This document shows positions 38,350-46,637 of a DNA stretch of 64,000 nucleotides, in pieces (position 1 is the first letter of the stretch; each line of letters starts with the position of its first letter). This stretch comes from Stutzerimonas stutzeri (GTDB taxonomy: Bacteria > Pseudomonadota > Gammaproteobacteria > Pseudomonadales > Pseudomonadaceae): positions 62,001-126,000 of the forward strand of contig NZ_JYHV01000011.1 in assembly GCF_000952685.1 (NCBI RefSeq), in the 5' to 3' direction. The translations under genes were made by a program, and so were the position numbers. The notes under the pieces are model-generated. The model made no database searches and had not been told where the DNA came from. It saw nothing but the letters and a program-made list of their open reading frames with translations.

Positions 38350-38823
38350 TCAAGACTTGAGGTCCTGATTGCTCATGGCGCATAAGCTCTGCGCCTGCCT
38401 GGCCAGGGAAAGCGCGCGCAGTTGTGCCATGCATTGGGCCTGGCTAGGGATTCGCGACACACTGAGCACTGCCTTGTCGTCGACGCTGATCAGGTACGCC
38501 CGGTTGTAGCGCGGGCCGTCCCCCCAACTGCTGAACCGTTGCTCGCTGAAGGCACAGCGGTACTGCATATGGCCGGAAAAACCTTTGAACCGGTCGCTCC
38601 GAAAGATGTGCCGGTATTTTTGCCAGTCGCGTGAGCGCTGGCCCTCACGGACCGCTTCGAGACAGCCTTCCAGCTCGGTAATGTCCGGCTCATGCAGGAA
38701 TATGGTCTGAGCCAGGGTGGACCCATCCAGCTGCATCGTCGCCACTAGATAGATGCGTTGCTCGTCTGCCTGAGCCGATAACGCCATCAGTAGGCCAAGC
38801 GCCAACATCCCTGTTTTGATCAT
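38350..38823 (-). CDS. Exported hypothetical protein
   Basis: A 157-residue protein with a clear signal peptide (MIKTGMLALGLLMALSAQA, cleavage expected after AQA-D). The mature part has five cysteines (C54, C89, C131, C148 region), suggesting periplasmic disulphides. No family is recognised. GGAG precedes the ATG. Nothing in the neighbouring genes suggests a role. Confidence 0.72.
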   Translation of the reverse strand: MIKTGMLALGLLMALSAQADEQRIYLVATMQLDGSTLAQTIFLHEPDITELEGCLEAVREGQRSRDWQKYRHIFRSDRFKGFSGHMQYRCAFSEQRFSSWGDGPRYNRAYLISVDDKAVLSVSRIPSQAQCMAQLRALSLARQAQSLCAMSNQDLKS

Positions 38824-39076
38824 CTGTAGTACTCCGGAGTGAACCCTGCTGTCGAGGGCGGCACCCTAGCCGACGAGCGCGGTCGGAACAAGCGGGTAAT
38901 GGACCAAACTCGGCCGTTCCAACCCGCGCGGCACAATCGGTCAGCAGCACGCGCTGACGATGAAAATCTTCAGGCCATCCGATCTGCAATCAGGAAATGA
39001 AATGTTGCATGCGCTTCCAGCCATGCGTGGGTCTTTGCGGTAAATTGCGCTGCCTTTGGCAACGAAATTCCTCTAC

Positions 39077-40102
39077 ATGACCCTCCTGATAGCATTCGCT
39101 GTCTTATCCATCCTCGTTTCATTCATCTGTTCCATCCTTGAAGCCGCGCTGCTATCGCTTACGCCTAGCTTCATCGCTCACCAAAGAGCGTCCCGACCCA
39201 AGCTTTATGAGCGCCTTAAAGAGCTGAAGGACAAAGTCGACCAGCCGCTTGCTGCCATCCTGACGCTGAACACCGTTGCGCATACCGTAGGCGCGACTGG
39301 CGTGGGCGCGCAGGTGACCGTTGTATTCGGCAACGGCTATGTCGGCGTCGCCTCTGCGGTCATGACCGTGCTGATCCTGGTGCTTTCGGAAATCCTTCCC
39401 AAGACCATTGGTGCTCGTTACTGGCGCTCGCTTGCACCCTACCTGCCGCCGTTGCTGAGCGGCATGATCTGGATGCTCAAACCTTTCATCCTTCTATCCG
39501 ACATGATCATGCGGCTGATCGGTGGCAAGGAACCGGAGCACGACATTCGGCAGGAAATCAAAGCGCTGACGATATTAGGCCGCGAGAACAAAAGCCTCGA
39601 CGAGGACGAGCAGCGCGTTATCAGTAATATTCTCGACCTGCACGAGATCAAGGTTCGCGATGTCATGACGCCGCGCACGGTGTGCGACTACACCGGACCT
39701 GATACGGCTATTGGCGCGTTCAAGGAAAAGGTTGCCGACAGCCAATTCTCGCGTTACCCGGTGATTGGTGGAGACGAAGCTCCACTGGGCGTGGTTTTTC
39801 GCTATGACGCGCTCGCGGCGACCGACGATGATGCACCTGTTTCCTCGATCATGAAGCCTATGAAGGTCGTGCCCGAAATGACCAGCGTTGAGCACCTCAT
39901 GACCCAATTGCTGCATGAGCGTCAGCATATGTGTCTGGTCTACGATGAGTTCGGCAGCTGGCGCGGGCTGATCACCCTTGAAGACATCATGGAAACCATA
40001 CTCGGCAAACCGATCATGGACGAAACCGACGACATTCCGAATATGCGGCGCTTCGCCAAGCGTCGCTGGGATCATCGCATCAAGCGAACCCGGGAGGGGT
40101 AA
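39077..40102 (+). CDS. CNNM/CorC-type membrane protein with CBS domains
   Basis: A 341-residue protein: N-terminal CNNM (DUF21) transmembrane domain with about 3-4 helices (MTLLIAFAVLSILVSFICSI; MTVLILVLSEILPKTIGARY), then a CBS pair (VRDVMTPRTV; SSIMKPMKVVPEMTSVEHL; LVYDEFGSWRGLITLEDIME). The family handles Mg2+ or Co2+ efflux and Na+/Mg2+ exchange. The usual CorC_HlyC C-terminal domain is missing, as in shorter relatives. The start at 39077 is by family resemblance; a TTG at 39056 is the alternative. Confidence 0.87.
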   Translation: MTLLIAFAVLSILVSFICSILEAALLSLTPSFIAHQRASRPKLYERLKELKDKVDQPLAAILTLNTVAHTVGATGVGAQVTVVFGNGYVGVASAVMTVLILVLSEILPKTIGARYWRSLAPYLPPLLSGMIWMLKPFILLSDMIMRLIGGKEPEHDIRQEIKALTILGRENKSLDEDEQRVISNILDLHEIKVRDVMTPRTVCDYTGPDTAIGAFKEKVADSQFSRYPVIGGDEAPLGVVFRYDALAATDDDAPVSSIMKPMKVVPEMTSVEHLMTQLLHERQHMCLVYDEFGSWRGLITLEDIMETILGKPIMDETDDIPNMRRFAKRRWDHRIKRTREG

Positions 40103-40110
40103 GCTCGATT

Positions 40111-40146
40111 GCCCCTCCGCCCGCCCAGGAAGGGCGGGCGAGGGGC
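40111..40146. terminator. Strong GC hairpin between convergent genes
   Basis: Inverted repeat GCCCCTC...GAGGGGC enclosing CGCCCGCCC/GGGCGGGCG around a short AGGAA loop. It lies between the CNNM gene stop and the convergent phytase-like gene stop. It lacks a T-run but is well placed to separate converging transcripts. Confidence 0.55.
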
Positions 40147-40156
40147 TTGATCTACC

Positions 40157-42385
40157 TTAGCGTTCGACCATCCCCAACCGCATGAAACGCGTCTCGCCGC
40201 TGGCGTCCTCCACGCCGTCGTTGTCGGTTACCACGAACAACCGGCCCTGCTTATCGACCGCAGCGCCTTCGACCTTATCCAGCACCCAGCCGCCGGTGCT
40301 CTTCAGGTCGGGCAGAAGGTCACGTTCCAGACGTTTGTTCACCACCGGGAAACCCTGGCCTTCCGCGGCGGGCTGCATGCCGCTCAGATCGATGCGGTAC
40401 AGCCGTTTGACTTCGGCGGCAGGGCCTTGCTGGTTGTCGCGTTCGATAACCAAAAACTGGCCATTGCCGATCGAGGTGAGCTCGGACAATCCGACCCAGC
40501 CGCCTTCGACAGCCGGGTCGAGCGGGTAGTGGTAGAAGCCCCATTCGCCGCTGTTCGGATTGAACACGCCGATGCGCACCTTGCCGGCTGGGTCGTTCTT
40601 CCATTCGCGCTGGAAGGCGACATACACGCGGGTGCTGGCGCCTTCCCCCACCACCGCAACGCCCTCGAAACCGTTGCTGGTCTGCTGAGCCGCCACGTTC
40701 GCCGGCAGCGCATTCTCCTCGAGTACTTCGCCCTTTGCGTTTGTGCGGATCAGCAGGTTCGGCTTGGCTTTGCCGTTGCCTTCGGAAGCCAGCCAGAAAT
40801 CGCCATTGCTGGCCTGGGCGATGCCTTCCAGATCGTAGTCGACCGTTCTGCCAGCCTTGCGCAATTCGATCTGCCCGTCGATGACGGCGGGCGTCTTGCT
40901 CGTATCGATGCTGAAGATGCGCGAGGCCTTGTAGTAGCTGTCCGGGACGGCGTAGAGGCGGTCGTTCTGCGTGCGGTCGGCGGCCAGGCCGCTCAGTGCG
41001 CCCCAGGGGATCAACTGGCTCTCGGTCGAGCGGATCTCCGGATACGAGGCCGTTTTCGCGCCGTACTGGTAGATCGAGATCGTCGAACGATAGCCATCCT
41101 CGGCCGAATCCTCTTCGCTACTGACCACCAGCAGATTGCGCGACGGGATCGGCAGAATGCCTTCCGGTCCCATGCCTGCCGGTAGCAGTTGATGCATCAC
41201 CGGCGCCCATGGGCGTGCGACGTCATACACGGCTACCGCATTGCCGCGCTCGCTGCCCACAAATAGAAGGTCATGCTTGCGGTAGCTCGCCGCGGCGATG
41301 CCTTCTGGCTCGATGCCCTTGTTCTCCGAGCGGCTTTCCGGGTAGTGACCGGCACGGATGAAGGCGTGCTCCATCGAGGTGCCGGCTTCGTGCCAGACGC
41401 GTCCGTTGTAATCAAACAGGGTGAAGCTTCGGCTGCCGCCTTCTTCGCCATTGGCGTCTTCGTAATCACCTTCGTTCGCCGTCGCTATCAGCGGGCCGAC
41501 CCAGGCGATTGCATCCGGTTCGCGGCGCTTGCCTTTGAGCACGCCGACCGGCTCGATGCGGTCGTTCTCTTTAACGTCGACACCTTCCAGGTCGACCTGG
41601 CCCGCGCTGAAATGGCGCATGATGCGGCCGCGACGTAGATCGACCAGCACGATGTGATTGTTTTCCTGCAGCGTGACGGCTGCGACGTCCTGATCGTTGA
41701 TGCTGACGTATTCGGGCTCCGGATCGCCCGGTGCGACGTCCGCCAGGCCGGTCAGATCGACGTCCCGTGTCCGCCAGCGCGAGGGCTGGCCCTTGAGGTC
41801 GACGATGCGCAGAAAGCCGGCCGGCAGTTGTGGAAGCAACCCGTCGTTCAGATCCTCATCCCGCTCGTTTTCGATCGCCACCGCGGCATAACGGCCCTTC
41901 GGGCTGATGGCGATGGAGTCCGGTTGACCGCCCATTGGCAGCGTGGCGACACGCTTGGGCTGGGCGGGATTGCGGATGTCGAACACCGCCAGCACACCGT
42001 CGGGCTGGGCGAAGCTGAGGGACGTGTTGATGGCGACCAGAGCGAAGTGCTGATGCACGGCGACCGAGGTCGGCTCGCCTTCGAGCTGCACGAAGCCAGC
42101 AGGTTTCGGCAATTTCGGGTCGCCAATGTCCACCAGGCCAATCCGCTCGCCAGGACTGTCGGTGTAGATCAGCGTGCGGCCGTCGCGGCTCACAGCGGTG
42201 ATCTCGGCGACGGTCTGGCGCGCGACGTCCTCATCCGAGCCGAGGTTGCGGTACACCGGAAAGGTCGCGATCCGCTCGAAGTATTCCGCGGCCCGCGAAA
42301 CGGTGGCCTGCGAGGTCAGCGGCAGCAAGGCCGCTATGAGCGCGGTCGAAAGCGCAGTGCGGGTCAGGCAGGTCGGTCTGTTCAT
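40157..42385 (-). CDS. Exported phytase/esterase-like beta-propeller protein
   Basis: A 742-residue secreted protein. It has a signal peptide (ALSTALIAALLPLTSQA near residues 11-27), an N-terminal propeller-like region with repeated surface-layer/choice-of-anchor style motifs (AVFDIRNPAQPKRVATLPMG; PDSIAISPKGRYAAVA) and a C-terminal esterase-like-activity-of-phytase domain (DYDLEGIAQASNGDFWLASE; FEGVAVVGEG; KVEGAAVDKQGRLFVVTDNDG). The family is often near phosphate or metal genes, but the substrate is unproven. The length suggests two fused propellers. GAGG precedes the ATG. Confidence 0.85.
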   Translation of the reverse strand: MNRPTCLTRTALSTALIAALLPLTSQATVSRAAEYFERIATFPVYRNLGSDEDVARQTVAEITAVSRDGRTLIYTDSPGERIGLVDIGDPKLPKPAGFVQLEGEPTSVAVHQHFALVAINTSLSFAQPDGVLAVFDIRNPAQPKRVATLPMGGQPDSIAISPKGRYAAVAIENERDEDLNDGLLPQLPAGFLRIVDLKGQPSRWRTRDVDLTGLADVAPGDPEPEYVSINDQDVAAVTLQENNHIVLVDLRRGRIMRHFSAGQVDLEGVDVKENDRIEPVGVLKGKRREPDAIAWVGPLIATANEGDYEDANGEEGGSRSFTLFDYNGRVWHEAGTSMEHAFIRAGHYPESRSENKGIEPEGIAAASYRKHDLLFVGSERGNAVAVYDVARPWAPVMHQLLPAGMGPEGILPIPSRNLLVVSSEEDSAEDGYRSTISIYQYGAKTASYPEIRSTESQLIPWGALSGLAADRTQNDRLYAVPDSYYKASRIFSIDTSKTPAVIDGQIELRKAGRTVDYDLEGIAQASNGDFWLASEGNGKAKPNLLIRTNAKGEVLEENALPANVAAQQTSNGFEGVAVVGEGASTRVYVAFQREWKNDPAGKVRIGVFNPNSGEWGFYHYPLDPAVEGGWVGLSELTSIGNGQFLVIERDNQQGPAAEVKRLYRIDLSGMQPAAEGQGFPVVNKRLERDLLPDLKSTGGWVLDKVEGAAVDKQGRLFVVTDNDGVEDASGETRFMRLGMVER

Positions 42386-42583
42386 GCGGGCCTCGGCGTT
42401 CGGTGATTGGGGTTAGCCAAAACACGCTAGGCCGGGTTTGTTACCGGACGGTGACGAGGTTGTGCTTGTTTCGCCTCAATAGGTCAGGGCACACCGAGAC
42501 GGCAGGAGCGTCCCGCAAATGCCCCGGCCAAAATAGCCAGCGGTGCCATCGGCCGAAGCCGCCTGTCATTCAAACGCAGTACC

Positions 42584-43465
42584 TCAACCGCGAGGCTTTG
42601 GCGCGTCGGCTGCCGCGCCCGGTTGCGCCGCCGCTGCGCCGGCCTCTTCGAAGATGCGGTTCAGTTCGGAGAAGGGGGCTGCGTCTGCAAGCCCGCTAAA
42701 GCTGCCTTCTTCAGCGATCGCCCGCGCCGCGCGGATGAAGCTGCCCCACGCCGTTCGCGCGAGGGCAGATCCGACACTGATGCGGCGGACGCCAAGCGCT
42801 GCCAGATCCGCTACCGTCATGCCCATATCACCCATCACGATCGCGTTTACCGGTTTCGGCGAAACGGCGTTCACGATCGCGCGAATCTCTTCCGATGTCC
42901 GTGGACCGGGAGCGAACAGAACGTCTGCACCCGCCTCCGCATAGGCGGTCAGCCGCCGCAGTACGTCGTCGAGTGGTTCGGGGCGGCCCACCAGATAGCT
43001 TTCGGCCCGCGCCGTCAGAAGCACCTGCACGCCCTTTGCATCGATAGCCTCGCGGGCTGCTCTGATGCGCTCGACCGCAAGCGGCAGTTCATACAACTCG
43101 CCAGGCTCCCCGGTTGCATCTTCAATGGACAGGCCGGCAACGCCCGTATCGACGCATAGCGAGACATTGGTCGCGACACTATCGGGCTCATGAGCGTAGC
43201 CAGACTGAAAATCCGCGTTGATGGGCAGCTCCGTCGCCTCGACGAGGCCGGCGATGTGCTCCAGGACCGTCGTCAGGGGCAACCCCCATACCGTGTCCGG
43301 TTGACCCAGTGTGAACTGGAACCCCGCGCTGGTGGTCGCCAGCGCTCGAAAGCCGCAGTGCGCCAGAAAGCGCGCCGAGCCGACATCCCAAGGATTGGGG
43401 ATGACAAAACAACCTGATTCGTGGAGTTGCGCAAATGTCGCGCGGCGGCTCGCGAACCTGTCCAT
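42584..43465 (-). CDS. Isocitrate lyase/PEP mutase superfamily protein
   Basis: A 293-residue TIM-barrel protein of the PEP mutase/isocitrate lyase superfamily. It reads IPNPWDVGSARFLAHCGFRA, PINADFQSGYAHEP, GLSIEDATGEPGELYEL and the metal-binding Asp/Glu of those loops. The lyase signature KKCGH is absent, and the reaction is unknown; members include oxaloacetate decarboxylases and 2-methylisocitrate lyase-like enzymes. The tail is Ala/Pro-rich. AAGGAG precedes the ATG. It is the distal gene of the same-strand accessory cluster. Confidence 0.85.
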   Translation of the reverse strand: MDRFASRRATFAQLHESGCFVIPNPWDVGSARFLAHCGFRALATTSAGFQFTLGQPDTVWGLPLTTVLEHIAGLVEATELPINADFQSGYAHEPDSVATNVSLCVDTGVAGLSIEDATGEPGELYELPLAVERIRAAREAIDAKGVQVLLTARAESYLVGRPEPLDDVLRRLTAYAEAGADVLFAPGPRTSEEIRAIVNAVSPKPVNAIVMGDMGMTVADLAALGVRRISVGSALARTAWGSFIRAARAIAEEGSFSGLADAAPFSELNRIFEEAGAAAAQPGAAADAPKPRG

Positions 43466-43591
43466 AAAGAGCTCCTTGATATTTTCTTTAGGCGTATGGC
43501 TTTAAACGTATGGCACTGGCAGGCGCAGCGTTCGCCTGATCAATCGAGAAGACCCTTCGATGAAAAGCAGGCGCGCAAGCGGCGAATTGTC

Positions 43592-43972
43592 TCAGGTGTG
43601 AATGAAGCGACCGCCCCCGAACGACCAGTTTTCCCAGGTAGTTTCCTTGAAACAGACCATCACGTTTTCGGGGTTCAGCCCCTGCTCGGAGAGCCTGGGC
43701 ATAAGGTCATCAAGGAGCTTCTTCTTGACCTTTACGCTGCGGCCGGCGGACCACAGAACTTCAATAAGAACGAAGTCAGCGGTCCTTTCCGAGGTGAGAT
43801 CGGGGTAGCTGGCGTCGAAGCGGAAGTCTTCTTCGGACAGCTCCAATACGCGCTGGAATTTATCGGTCGGTGGCACCCCTGACGAGACCAGCGCAGCGTG
43901 GACTGCGTCGAGCACGCCGGATTTGAAGGCGCTGGACTTGGGCTTACGAACGGTGAGCGTGACGAGTGGCAT
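43592..43972 (-). CDS. Tautomerase-family protein
   Basis: A 126-residue protein of the MIF/4-oxalocrotonate tautomerase superfamily (two betaalphabeta units in one chain). Pro follows the initiator Met (MPLVTLTVRKPKS) and would become the catalytic Pro1. The end is VMVCFKETTWENWSFGGGRF, a pattern of the MSAD/tautomerase-3-like proteins encoded by cassettes and accessory regions. GGGAG precedes the ATG. Confidence 0.85.
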   Translation of the reverse strand: MPLVTLTVRKPKSSAFKSGVLDAVHAALVSSGVPPTDKFQRVLELSEEDFRFDASYPDLTSERTADFVLIEVLWSAGRSVKVKKKLLDDLMPRLSEQGLNPENVMVCFKETTWENWSFGGGRFIHT

Positions 43973-44374
43973 GTGATCTCCCGGTGCGGCTGATCATGAC
44001 AAGGGCTGCGGCTGACGTGAGCGAAGCGGGGTGAACAGCGCCCGCCCGATGGGAATGGCTAGGTGCTGCTGCTCACGCTGAGCCGCGTACGGACAAATGC
44101 ATGAGGACGAGTCGTCCGTTCTCAGGGCTTTCGAACAGCTTGTCGCAAGGCGTTTTCTCGGTCCGGCAGCGAGCGACTCGCTTGAATATAGACGCCACTT
44201 GCGCGTTGGCTTGAGGAAATGACGAACGACTGTTGTGCAAGGTCGAAGTGCTCATACGCGACCACTGCGCAGTGCCGGTTCGGCAGAATCGCGGACCGAT
44301 GTCGCTCTGATCAGCGCAAAGATCCATTTGAGCGCGCCGGCAGGCTCGGCACTGTTTCTCGTTCTGAGGTTTTT
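43973..44374. other. Non-coding or unassigned gap in the accessory cluster
   Basis: About 400 bases without a convincing gene. A minus-strand frame of 60 codons (from ATG at about 44255 to 44073) has no recognisable family and no good ribosome-binding site. The right edge has a short inverted repeat (GGCTCGG / CCGAGCC) flanking the end of the next gene. I could not find a clear attC-like site here. Confidence 0.45.
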
Positions 44375-44770
44375 TCAGCCCGGAGCCGAGTGGCATGCGA
44401 CGCACAGCTTGTTGCCTTCGGTGTCCCGAAGGTACGCCCCGTAGTAGTTGGCGTGATATTCGGGCCGCAGCCCCGGCGCGCCTTCGGATATGCCTCCGTT
44501 CGCCAGTGCGACGGTAAAGGCTTGATCGACGACGGCTCTGCTGCTGGCCAGAAAGGCAACCATCTGCCCGTTACCGACATCATGCGGCTGTTTGTCGTAG
44601 GGCTTGCCGATTACGAATAGCGGCCGGGGTTCCGGATGGGACTGCCAGCCAGCCCAGGGTTTGCCTTTGTCGCAGAAGCGCTCCTGGACGCCTAGCACTG
44701 GCATAAAGGCCCGGTAGAAGGCCAATGCGCGATCGAAATCCGAGACGCCAACGAAGATATGGGAGAACAA
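44375..44770 (-). CDS. VOC-family protein
   Basis: A 131-residue glyoxalase-fold protein (FSHIFVGVSDFDRALAFYRAF; ANYYGAYLRDTEGNKLCVACH). The H at the start and E in DTEGN are likely metal ligands of the VOC fold. The start is TTG at 44770, supported by GAGG about eight bases upstream. It is the second VOC gene in the window but not closely similar to the one at 33652. Confidence 0.85.
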   Translation of the reverse strand: MFSHIFVGVSDFDRALAFYRAFMPVLGVQERFCDKGKPWAGWQSHPEPRPLFVIGKPYDKQPHDVGNGQMVAFLASSRAVVDQAFTVALANGGISEGAPGLRPEYHANYYGAYLRDTEGNKLCVACHSAPG

Positions 44771-44863
44771 GCTGAGTACCTCGCGTGAAGCGTTGTAGCC
44801 GACGCCAGGGCGTAAGCGAAGAAGCCGGGCGGGCCAAGCCGTAGCCTTGGAGCGTTTTCTACC

Positions 44864-45169
44864 TTACTCAAACACCGGCCGGAAGAAGCTGCGCTCGTAA
44901 CTAAGAATGCAGCGCGTTTCTTCGGCGTACCTGAAGGCTGCTTGGCACTCCGGATCGTGCAAGGACTTCTCTCGGTATTCCTCATAGCGCGCGAGACTCG
45001 GGAAGGTAAACAGAGCCAGAGCCACGTTATTGGCACCCTCCGATGGCATGAAATAGCCATGGTGGCTACCTCCGAATTTCTCCACCAGAGGAATCCACAG
45101 CCTCCCATAGTGCTCAAATTCCTTCGACTTGAACGGATCAATAACGTATCGGAGATAGCAGGTGATCAT
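44864..45169 (-). CDS. NIPSNAP-family protein
   Basis: A 101-residue NIPSNAP/ferredoxin-like alpha+beta barrel protein (MITCYLRYVIDPFKSKEFEHYG; VALALFTFPSLARYEEYR). The family is small and usually dimeric, with few known functions. GAGG precedes the ATG. The attC-like site lies immediately upstream. Confidence 0.85.
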   Translation of the reverse strand: MITCYLRYVIDPFKSKEFEHYGRLWIPLVEKFGGSHHGYFMPSEGANNVALALFTFPSLARYEEYREKSLHDPECQAAFRYAEETRCILSYERSFFRPVFE

Positions 45170-45192
45170 GTTCTGCCTCGGTCTTGTTTGCT

Positions 45193-45239
45193 GTCTAGGC
45201 TGGACTTAAGCCGCGCCGCGAAGCGGCGTCAGCTTAGAC
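45193..45239 (-). repeat. attC-like integron cassette recombination site
   Basis: Read on the minus strand: GTCTAAG..., an inner stem GCCGC-TTC-GCGGC, then GGCTTAA and, after a spacer, CCTAGAC. The central block (GACGCCGCTTCGCGG followed by CGCGGCTTAA) is the same as I recall for aadA1-type attC sites of class 1 integrons. Outer boxes GTCTA and TAGAC are complementary. Two departures: the segment between the first outer box and the inner stem is shortened, and the crossover box is CCTAGAC instead of GTTAGAC. It is probably a decayed or variant site, sitting just 3' of the DUF1304 gene as an attC should. Confidence 0.65.
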
Positions 45240-45262
45240 GCCCTGTACTGGTCCTGCATTTA

Positions 45263-45622
45263 TTAGTGGGTGATTAGAACCAAAAGCAAGCCTATTGCGC
45301 CTGGCAGCGCCTGCACAAACAGAATTTTTCGGCTGGCTGTAACTGCGCCATAAATACCGGCCACCACGACGCATGCCAAGAAATACAACTTGAAGTCATA
45401 GCCAGCCGCTCCTTGTATCAGGCCTACCAGAAGACCCGCCGCAATAAAGCCGTTGTAGAGGCCTTGGTTGGCTGCCAATACCTTTGTATTAGCGGCTTTC
45501 TCCCTGGAATTACCGAAGACTTTAAGGCCTATCGGCTTTTCCCAAAGGAACATTTCCAAAACCATGAAATACCCATGGAGCAAGGCGACTAATAAAACTA
45601 CTAAATCGGCGATCAGTGTCAT
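45263..45622 (-). CDS. DUF1304 membrane protein
   Basis: A 119-residue inner-membrane protein with four hydrophobic helices (LIADLVVLLVALLHGYFMVLE, here residues 3-23; FIAAGLLVGLIQG; FLACVVVAGIYGAV; LPGAIGLLLVLI). It has the family segments EMFLWEKP and NQGLYNGF. Function unknown. Codon choice (TTA, GTT, many A/T-ending codons) differs visibly from the housekeeping genes of the window, which suggests acquisition. Confidence 0.88.
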   Translation of the reverse strand: MTLIADLVVLLVALLHGYFMVLEMFLWEKPIGLKVFGNSREKAANTKVLAANQGLYNGFIAAGLLVGLIQGAAGYDFKLYFLACVVVAGIYGAVTASRKILFVQALPGAIGLLLVLITH

Positions 45623-45829
45623 CTCTATTGCCTGTTTTGCTAATCAAAGTTCGGTTTTTATTTTTATGGATAGAAACTTTCGATATGTGTTAAGCCATGC
45701 TCATCCTTTTGATCTCAATCCATATGTTGTTAGCTCCCGCAATGAACTAACGCCTCGCTTTGACCGATCGCATGGAGTGGAAAAACGCCGGTGCTGGGCT
45801 GTCCGACCAAGCCAGCCAGTGAACGAGCC

Positions 45830-46144
45830 TCATAGCCGAGCGACCGCAAGCCTTACAAGCTTCAAAATGTTCTCTATGTCATCAGCATTGCTGTACCGCA
45901 ATTCAATCCATGGTGAGCTAGGCGACCTGTTGGGGTGATGAACAGAGCCGGGCGGGTGTGACAAGCCAAGCGCCTGGATGACTTTCTTGGTAAGCCTCAG
46001 GTCCAGCTCATTCTCGTCATGGAAGTGCGCAAACTCCCTCCCGTGAAAAAAAATCGCTGAGCCGCCTGATACCGGGGATGGCCTGTCTTCGACGCCGTCT
46101 ATATTTCGCAGTCCTGCAATTAACGCTGCCTTCAATGCGACCAT
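45830..46144 (-). CDS. Luciferase-domain (DUF5519-like) orphan protein
   Basis: A 104-residue protein with GREFAHFHDENELDLRLTKK and the C-terminal block SPWIELRYSNADDIENILKL. I recognise it as the small 'luciferase' domain family (PF17648-like). The name comes from a domain found in some fungal luciferase-pathway proteins; no light emission is implied. There is no clear ribosome-binding site. Function unknown. Confidence 0.72.
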   Translation of the reverse strand: MVALKAALIAGLRNIDGVEDRPSPVSGGSAIFFHGREFAHFHDENELDLRLTKKVIQALGLSHPPGSVHHPNRSPSSPWIELRYSNADDIENILKLVRLAVARL

Positions 46145-46205
46145 GGGGCTCTGGTTCCTTTGGGCCCAACGTGAACGGACTGACGCTCGGGTTGATCCTC
46201 AGCGC

Positions 46206-46535
46206 CTAGCGCTTGAATCTAGCTGCGACACGAAGCGACGTCGATATGAATGAACGGCCGGGCGGTAACTTGCTCCACAACCAGGCAAACGCAAGCCCGT
46301 ACAGAAGCCACTGCAGCACCATTGCCGCCACTACCAGCGCTGCCGTTGGGGCCTGCCCGCCAAATGCACCGAGTGCAAAAAGCATGGTTGGCAAGTTCGC
46401 AGCCGATGCGAGATTCGTAGGCAGCGGGCGGCTGAGCACCCAATCGGCCGCTGGTGAATTTTCGCCAAGGACAAGCCAGCTAAGGAGCAAGCCAAGCGAT
46501 GCTATCGCGACGCTGTGGACGATGAGTCTCGGCAT
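46206..46535 (-). CDS. Small hypothetical membrane protein
   Basis: A 109-residue protein with hydrophobic segments at the N-terminus (IVHSVAIASLGLLLSWLVL), in the middle (LPTMLFALGAFGG) and at 65-88 (AALVVAAMVLQWLLYGLAFAW), so about three membrane helices. No family is recognised. GAGG lies five bases before the ATG. It is part of the same-strand accessory cluster. Confidence 0.65.
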   Translation of the reverse strand: MPRLIVHSVAIASLGLLLSWLVLGENSPAADWVLSRPLPTNLASAANLPTMLFALGAFGGQAPTAALVVAAMVLQWLLYGLAFAWLWSKLPPGRSFISTSLRVAARFKR

Positions 46536-46637
46536 CTATGCCTCGGAGCCTTGCGTTCGGTTGAGGGGAGGGCTTTAGCCCGGTCTCGGTGATATGCGTT
46601 TTATGCCGGACGACGTAAGTGCTTTTGCGCAGGACGT

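Noticed and set aside
44073..44405. 110-codon minus-strand frame between the tautomerase and VOC genes.
   Set aside because: Begins inside the VOC gene in another frame, has no family resemblance and no ribosome-binding site.
45735..45760. Second attC-like boundary (GGCGTTAGTT on the minus strand).
   Set aside because: The core does not fit GTTRRRY and no complementary outer box or inner stem is found nearby.
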